A DNA stretch of 7,701 nucleotides from an uncultured Flavobacteriaceae bacterium (lineage in GTDB: Bacteria > Bacteroidota > Bacteroidia > Flavobacteriales > Flavobacteriaceae), in assembly GCA_938074515.1 (NCBI GenBank), contig CALJFV010000060.1:1-7701 (forward strand), given 5' to 3'. The notes under the pieces were generated by a model. That model was given only the letters and a program-made list of their open reading frames with translations. It was not told the DNA's origin and searched no databases. This document shows positions 6,939-7,701 of this stretch, in pieces; the stretch's first letter is position 1, and every line of letters begins with the position of its first letter. The position numbers and the translations under genes are program-made.

Positions 6939-7474
6939 TTTGAATCAAGACCTTTTTGGACTGCATATTGTACTGCCAAAGCAGCCTGTTCTAGGTCCAT
7001 ATCGCTCACATCAATTTGGCAGTGGGCTTGCTGATAGACAAATGCGCGTTCAAACAAATGCTTGCGTATAAATTCTTCCAATTCCTCAGGTGTGGCAAGC
7101 CCTGCAATTAATGGCCGTTTGAGGCGCTCAGACCAGAGTCTTTGAACCAAAGGTTTGACGCTGATTTTCAGATACACGCTCAGACAAGAATTGCTGTCGT
7201 TTATCCATTTTATATTATCCCCATAAACTGGGGTCCCACCGCCCAGGGCAATCACCGCGCTATGTTTAGAATTTAAAACCTCTTTTAAGATTTCTGTCTC
7301 CTTCTTGCGAAAATAAACAGCCCCTTTTTGATCGAAAATTTCAGAAATAGATTTACCGATTTTTTGCTCTATGAGCAGATCAAGATCTATAAATTCTAGA
7401 CCCATGAGGTTGGCAAGACGTCCTCCAACAGCAGATTTTCCACTGCCCATATACCCTAAAAGCACTATGTTCAT
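6935..7474 (-). CDS. aroK: Shikimate kinase
   Basis: A 179-residue cytoplasmic P-loop kinase that phosphorylates shikimate at the 3-hydroxyl with ATP in the aromatic amino acid pathway. The Walker A motif is GYMGSGKS (7-14). Asp30/Asp32 in F-I-D-L-D-L and the E-x-K-I-G-K-S-I-S-E-I-F segment (36-47) follow. Arg56 in F-R-K-K-E-T-E contacts shikimate, G-G-G (78-80) is Walker B-like, and the lid carries R-L-K-R-P-L-I (117-123). R-A-F-V-Y (143-147) fits the adenine-binding region. The frame can be extended to an ATG at 7522 (16 more residues), but MNIVLLGYMG is the normal family start and a promoter-like motif lies in the extension. Length is typical. It converges with the PRTase gene, so it is transcribed alone here. 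Confidence 0.95.
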   Translation of the reverse strand: MNIVLLGYMGSGKSAVGGRLANLMGLEFIDLDLLIEQKIGKSISEIFDQKGAVYFRKKETEILKEVLNSKHSAVIALGGGTPVYGDNIKWINDSNSCLSVYLKISVKPLVQRLWSERLKRPLIAGLATPEELEEFIRKHLFERAFVYQQAHCQIDVSDMDLEQAALAVQYAVQKGLDSN

Positions 7475-7478
7475 TAAA

Positions 7479-7510
7479 CAAATATCGCAAATGATCAGGC
7501 TTTTTCCACA
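7479..7510 (-). promoter_or_regulatory. Candidate promoter of shikimate kinase, possibly leaderless
   Basis: On the minus strand TGTG (7510-7507), exactly 20 nt, then GATATTTG (7486-7479): three of four and five of six matches to TTTG / TAnnTTTG. The predicted transcription start falls at about 7475, essentially at the ATG at 7474, so the mRNA would have almost no leader. Each box has one mismatch, so this is tentative. Confidence 0.35.
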
Positions 7511-7519
7511 GTTGTGATT

Positions 7520-7539
7520 CAAATTTTATTGAAAATTTG
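7520..7539. repeat. Perfect 8-bp inverted repeat
   Basis: Arms CAAATTTT (7520-7527) and AAAATTTG (7532-7539) are exact reverse complements with a 4-nt loop ATTG. It sits in the aroK-tRNA intergenic region, about 45 nt upstream of the aroK start. It could be an operator-type site or an AT-rich hairpin; the arms lack G/C pairs, so it is a weak RNA structure. Confidence 0.5.
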
Positions 7540-7563
7540 CCTTAAAATACGGGATATTCCGCG

Positions 7564-7588
7564 ACTAAATTTTTTCAAAGAATTTAGT
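7564..7588. repeat. Inverted repeat abutting the tRNA promoter
   Basis: Arms ACTAAATT (7564-7571) and AATTTAGT (7581-7588) are exact reverse complements, and the right arm ends on the first base of the -33 TTTG. A second, overlapping dyad, TTCAAA (7574-7579) and TTTGAA (7588-7593) with 8 nt between, spans the -33 element itself. This could be an operator or an AT-rich upstream element. Confidence 0.5.
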
Positions 7589-7619
7589 TTGAATAATCGA
7601 CATAATGATATTATATTTG
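7588..7619 (+). promoter_or_regulatory. Strong Bacteroidota-type promoter upstream of the tRNA
   Basis: TTTG at 7588-7591, exactly 20 nt, then TATATTTG at 7612-7619. This is a perfect match to the -33/-7 consensus of the Bacteroidota primary sigma factor, at the ideal spacing. Transcription should begin near 7623, leaving a leader of about 60 nt before the tRNA at 7685. Confidence 0.75.
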
Positions 7620-7651
7620 CCCCCGCTAAGCCATTATTGGTACGGAGCACT

Positions 7652-7681
7652 GGCGGGTGATCTGACCCGCCTCAATTTTTT
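7652..7681 (+). terminator. Terminator-like hairpin in the tRNA leader
   Basis: GGCGGGT (7652-7658) and ACCCGCC (7665-7671) pair perfectly over 7 bp, six of them G-C, around a 6-nt loop GATCTG. TCAA and then six T (7676-7681) follow. The structure has the form of an intrinsic terminator, although the T run begins 4 nt after the stem. It stands between a strong promoter and the tRNA, so it could be a leader attenuator, the 3' end of a small RNA of about 58 nt, or a processing hairpin. Confidence 0.55.
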
Positions 7682-7684
7682 AAT

Positions 7685-7701
7685 GACCTGGTAGCTCAGT
7701 T
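7685..7701 (+). tRNA. tRNA gene, 5' end only (identity not visible)
   Basis: The last 17 bases fit the start of a tRNA: a 7-nt acceptor strand GACCTGG (7685-7691), T8 and A9, the D-stem GCTC (7694-7697), A14, G15 and the beginning of the D-loop. The upstream promoter and the lack of coding potential support this. The anticodon lies beyond the window. The acceptor sequence recalls Bacteroidota tRNA-Lys, but that is memory rather than evidence. Confidence 0.8.

Noticed and set aside
1..7701. Novel defence, mobile or CRISPR system
   Set aside because: All sizeable frames are accounted for by housekeeping families; no integrase, transposase, repeat array or toxin-antitoxin signature is present.

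Overview
The window looks like chromosomal housekeeping DNA from a member of the Bacteroidota, most likely class Flavobacteriia. Four things point there. Protein sequences and gene pairings (tgt next to an LptF/LptG permease, transketolase split into two genes, a surface-type FKBP lipoprotein, S4 protein + PRTase + shikimate kinase) look flavobacterial from memory. Intergenic regions carry the Bacteroidota promoter signature TTTG-N20-TAnnTTTG. The lipoprotein has a C-N-K-E-D-D start typical of Bacteroidota surface lipoproteins. I see no Shine-Dalgarno dependence. I cannot name a genus.

Layout. Positions 1-2823 are a leftward group tgt > LptF/LptG permease > EamA transporter (cut by the window start), with a 22-nt gap and then a 14-nt overlap, so probably one operon. 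A 178-bp divergent spacer (2824-3001) separates it from a rightward pair encoding the N- and C-terminal halves of transketolase (3002-4827). A 72-bp convergent gap follows, then a leftward gene for an exported FKBP-fold lipoprotein with acidic calcium-binding-type repeats (4900-5925). A short divergent spacer leads to a rightward pair: an S4-domain RNA-binding protein and a PyrR-like phosphoribosyltransferase (6004-6894). Shikimate kinase (6935-7474) converges on that pair. The last 210 bp hold two AT-rich inverted repeats, a near-ideal promoter, a hairpin followed by six T, and the first 17 nt of a tRNA.

The genes do not form one pathway. Transketolase supplies erythrose-4-phosphate (shikimate pathway) and ribose-5-phosphate (PRPP), so the sugar, aromatic and PRTase genes are metabolically adjacent, but I see no evidence of co-regulation. 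I found no mobile element, CRISPR array, defence system or phage gene. The points most worth a second look are a tRNA-guanine transglycosylase whose three zinc-ligand cysteines are all replaced, and a terminator-like hairpin between a strong promoter and a tRNA gene. No gene-free stretch exceeds 300 bases.
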